From Hyphomicrobium_A sp943371625 (GTDB taxonomy: Bacteria; Pseudomonadota; Alphaproteobacteria; Rhizobiales; Hyphomicrobiaceae): a DNA stretch of 8,580 nucleotides. This document shows, one piece after another, positions 6,235 through 8,580 of the stretch. The stretch's first letter is position 1. Every line of letters starts with the position of its first letter. The notes below the pieces were generated by a model. It saw only the letters and a list, made by a program, of their open reading frames with translations. It was not told where the DNA came from and ran no database searches. The stretch lies in contig CALRVN010000169.1 of NCBI GenBank assembly GCA_943371625.1, forward strand, positions 1 through 8,580, in the 5' to 3' direction. The position numbers were made by a program, and so were the translations under genes.

Positions 6235-7269
6235 TCAGCGAGAGGCTGGCGCCGGCGCGGCACTCGCATCGCGCATTCCGATGTCGGAAGCGGCACCCTT
6301 GATCAGCTTGGCACCCGGGTCAGGCAACACCGCCGGCGGTGCCCCGGCAGCGATAGGCGCGCCCGTGCCTTCCTTCACCGCATTGATGTCGTAGAGCACC
6401 GGCTCGCCATTCCCGCACGTGCGCGTCGCCTGCACCGTCAGCGCTCCGAGATCGACGTCGTCGTGTGCTTCCGGTTTGCGCCCGTAACGCGTGCGCCAGT
6501 CCGCGACGATGCCGGTCGCCTGCTTGCGCACGCCCTGCGCCGCGCCGCAGTAGATGTTCTGGTAGATGTCGTCGATCCACACCCGCTCGTAGGGCGGTGA
6601 GTTGGCGACGGCGACCGAGATCAGTGCCAGCGCCTTCACGGGGTCGGCCTTCATGAATTTGCCGCGCCAGAGCAGGTCCGCAAGGAACGCCTGCGCGCCC
6701 GAATGCCCCTTCTGGCTTAGCACCGACAGCCAGTGCTTGGCATAGGGAACGTCGCTCTCGACGCCGTCGCCGCGCATGTAAAGCTTCGCCAGCTCAAACT
6801 GTGCGTCCTCGTCGCGGAAGAACTGCGCCGCTTCGCGCAGATACTCCATAGCGATGGTCTGATTTGGCTTGAGATTGATCTCGGGCAGGCCGTTCAGCAG
6901 ATAACCGGCGATGCGCGTCATCGACTTAGCGACGTACGGCGCACGCTGGTCGTCTTCCGGATCGACGTCCGTGTGCTCCTCGGCGATCTTCAGATAAAGC
7001 TCGTAGGCCTTGCCGTGATCGGTGTGAGAGCCGTTGTTGTCCGAATAGATCCGCGCCAGATAGTAGGGCGCCAGGAACAGATGCGCGTCAGCGGCGTAAT
7101 CGAGCGCCGGAATAGCGATCTCGTAATAGCCGCCGTTGAACGCGCCTATGCCCTGGTCGAGCGCCTCTTGCGCCGATCGGTATTTTCCATCTGCAGCGGC
7201 CGCGGCAGCGCCGAGGACCAGCAAAATTCCGGCAACGAATACGCGAACTGTGCGATCAAATATCCGCAT
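6235..7269 (-). CDS. Exported Sel1-repeat protein, ExoR-like
   Basis: A 344-residue protein with a signal peptide (MRIFDRTVRVFVAGILLVLG, then an Ala run, cleavage near residue 26) and alpha-helical Sel1/TPR-like repeats over about 34-225. The best two are DAQFELAKLYMRGDGV onward (155-189) and GAQAFLADLLWRGKF onward (191-224). The order of repeats, the GYY...A..AL.YAA opening (47-60) and the long insert before the third repeat recall rhizobial ExoR, the periplasmic inhibitor of the ChvG-ChvI two-component system, which is about 268 residues. This protein is longer, with about 75 extra residues ending in an Ala/Pro-rich tail (302-344), and has C241 and C285 that may pair. Orthology to ExoR is an inference. 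Its ATG lies inside the 3' end of ilvD (14-nt overlap), with GGAAG upstream, so translational coupling is likely. Confidence 0.82.
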   Translation of the reverse strand: MRIFDRTVRVFVAGILLVLGAAAAAADGKYRSAQEALDQGIGAFNGGYYEIAIPALDYAADAHLFLAPYYLARIYSDNNGSHTDHGKAYELYLKIAEEHTDVDPEDDQRAPYVAKSMTRIAGYLLNGLPEINLKPNQTIAMEYLREAAQFFRDEDAQFELAKLYMRGDGVESDVPYAKHWLSVLSQKGHSGAQAFLADLLWRGKFMKADPVKALALISVAVANSPPYERVWIDDIYQNIYCGAAQGVRKQATGIVADWRTRYGRKPEAHDDVDLGALTVQATRTCGNGEPVLYDINAVKEGTGAPIAAGAPPAVLPDPGAKLIKGAASDIGMRDASAAPAPASR

Positions 7270-8580
7270 AGCAGATCACTTCCGCTTTTCCGCCTTCGTG
7301 AGTAACAGCGCCCTTGTAGGCCGGTCCCACCAGCTGCGCGTACTTGCGTATGGCGCCGCTCTGGTAGGCGTTGGCCGGGGCCTTCCAATGCTTCTTACGT
7401 TCGGCAAGCTCGGCTTCACTGAGTGCAACGTCGAGCGTACCCGTCACGGCGTCGATCGAAATGATGTCGCCGTCCTTGATGAGGCCGATCGGCCCGCCCA
7501 CGGCAGCCTCGGGGCCGACGTGCCCGATACAGAATCCGCGCGTGCCTCCGGAGAACCGGCCGTCGGTGATGAGCGCAACCTTCTCGCCTGCGCCCTGTCC
7601 GTAGAGCGCCGCCGTCGTCGACAGCATCTCGCGCATGCCGGGACCCCCGATGGGACCCTCGTAGCGGATCACGATCACGTCGCCGTCGTTGTACTGGCCA
7701 GCGTCGACCGCAGCGAACGCGTCCTCCTCGCAATCGAAGATGCGAGCAGGGCCGCTGAATTGCAGCTTTTTGAGGCCGGCCACCTTCACGATGGCGCCCT
7801 CCGGTGCAAGCGTACCCTTGAGCCCCACGACGCCACCCGTCGGGGTGATCGGAGTGGAGACCGGGTACACGACCTTCTGGTCGGTGTTGAACACCACGTT
7901 CTCGAGGTTCTGCTTGATCGTACGCCCGGTGACGGTGATGCAGTCGCCGTGCAACAGACCGCCGTCGAGCAGCGCCTTCATGATCTGGGGCACGCCGCCG
8001 ATGTCGTACACGTCTTTGGCGACGTACTTTCCGCCCGGCTTGAGGTCGGCGATGTACGGTGTGCGCTTGAAGATTTCGGCCACGTCGAACAGATCGAACT
8101 CGATGCCCGCCTCGTGTGCCATTGCCGGCAGATGCAGGGCAGCGTTGGTTGAGCCGCCGGTCGCGGCAACGATCACCGCAGCGTTCTCGAAAGCTTCGCG
8201 CGTGCAGATGTCGCGCGGACGAATGCCCAGCGCCAAAAGGTTCATGACCGCCTTGCCGCTATCCAGCGCATAGGCGTCGCGGCTCTCGTAAGGCGCCGGT
8301 GCACCCGCCGATCCGGGCAGCGCCAAACCGATCGCTTCCGACACGCAGGCCATCGTGTTGGCCGTGAACTGGCCGCCGCACGATCCGGCCGACGGGCAAG
8401 CCCCGCACTCTAGCTCGTGCAGTTCCTCGTCCGACATGCGGCCGGCCGAATGCATACCCACGCCCTCGAACACGTCGACGACGGTGACGTCCTTGCCCTT
8501 GAACCGGCCGGGCAGAATCGAGCCGCCGTACATGAACACCGACGCCACGTTGAGCCGCAGCATGGCCATCATGATGCCGG
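7256..8580 (-). CDS. ilvD: Dihydroxy-acid dehydratase, 5' end cut off by the window edge
   Basis: Fe-S enzyme of valine, leucine and isoleucine synthesis (also pantothenate) that dehydrates 2,3-dihydroxy-3-methyl acids to 2-keto acids in the cytoplasm. About 441 codons are visible; the frame enters from the right edge just after the conserved CDK..MPG motif, of which the final PG-I-M-M-A-M is readable. The ILVD/EDD signatures are present: the cluster cysteine region ECGACPSAGSCGGQFTANTM (8410-8351) and ITDGRFSGGTRGFCIGH with VGPEA (about 7573-7511). The C-terminal half, including MREMLSTTAALYGQG, is intact. The length fits the roughly 560-residue form, so about 120 N-terminal residues lie outside. 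The related Edd and sugar-acid dehydratases are less likely because the motifs fit IlvD throughout. Its stop (TGA 7258-7256) lies inside the next gene, so the two form an operon. Confidence 0.95.
   Translation of the reverse strand, partial: GIMMAMLRLNVASVFMYGGSILPGRFKGKDVTVVDVFEGVGMHSAGRMSDEELHELECGACPSAGSCGGQFTANTMACVSEAIGLALPGSAGAPAPYESRDAYALDSGKAVMNLLALGIRPRDICTREAFENAAVIVAATGGSTNAALHLPAMAHEAGIEFDLFDVAEIFKRTPYIADLKPGGKYVAKDVYDIGGVPQIMKALLDGGLLHGDCITVTGRTIKQNLENVVFNTDQKVVYPVSTPITPTGGVVGLKGTLAPEGAIVKVAGLKKLQFSGPARIFDCEEDAFAAVDAGQYNDGDVIVIRYEGPIGGPGMREMLSTTAALYGQGAGEKVALITDGRFSGGTRGFCIGHVGPEAAVGGPIGLIKDGDIISIDAVTGTLDVALSEAELAERKKHWKAPANAYQSGAIRKYAQLVGPAYKGAVTHEGGKAEVICYADI

Noticed and set aside
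7136..8152. Plus-strand 338-codon open frame opposite ilvD and the ExoR-like gene
   Set aside because: It spans the junction of two well-supported minus-strand genes and its His/Asp/Val-rich translation is typical of an antisense frame.

Overview
The window looks like chromosomal DNA from a high-GC alphaproteobacterium, most likely of the order Hyphomicrobiales (Rhizobiales). The basis is the G/C-rich third codon positions, the divergent arrangement dgt-argS / erpA-xthA that is familiar from that group, a periplasmic Sel1-repeat protein resembling rhizobial ExoR, and a small secreted protein of a type I associate with these bacteria. The genus cannot be fixed from the sequence alone. I see no tRNA, rRNA, CRISPR array, insertion sequence, phage gene or attachment site.

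Left part (1-4367): argS (arginyl-tRNA synthetase, C-terminus outside the window) and dgt (HD-type dNTP triphosphohydrolase) form a leftward unit, with dgt upstream and a 47-nt gap between them. Divergent from dgt, after a 122-nt promoter region, come erpA (A-type iron-sulfur carrier) and, 419 nt further on, xthA (exonuclease III type AP endonuclease). The erpA-xthA gap is not empty-looking. Its minus strand carries coding-like signal that changes frame, perhaps a decayed gene, and it holds a 61-nt imperfect hairpin.

Middle part (4407-6209): a leftward gene for an exported TPR protein is separated by 309 nt of regulatory-looking DNA from a rightward gene for a 140-residue secreted, beta-rich protein. 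The intergenic region contains two short perfect inverted repeats. The small gene ends in a textbook intrinsic terminator with a 15-bp perfect stem, which may also stop the gene converging from the right.

Right part (6235-8580): ilvD (dihydroxy-acid dehydratase, N-terminus outside the window) runs leftward and overlaps by 14 nt the start of a gene for an exported, ExoR-like Sel1-repeat protein, so the two are probably translationally coupled.

The identified enzymes are housekeeping: translation, nucleotide pool control, Fe-S maturation, base excision repair and branched-chain amino acid synthesis. The less understood material is the set of three exported proteins (TPR, small beta-rich, ExoR-like) and the possible gene remnant between erpA and xthA. 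I do not see a convincing new multi-gene system such as a defence island, toxin-antitoxin pair or biosynthetic cluster.
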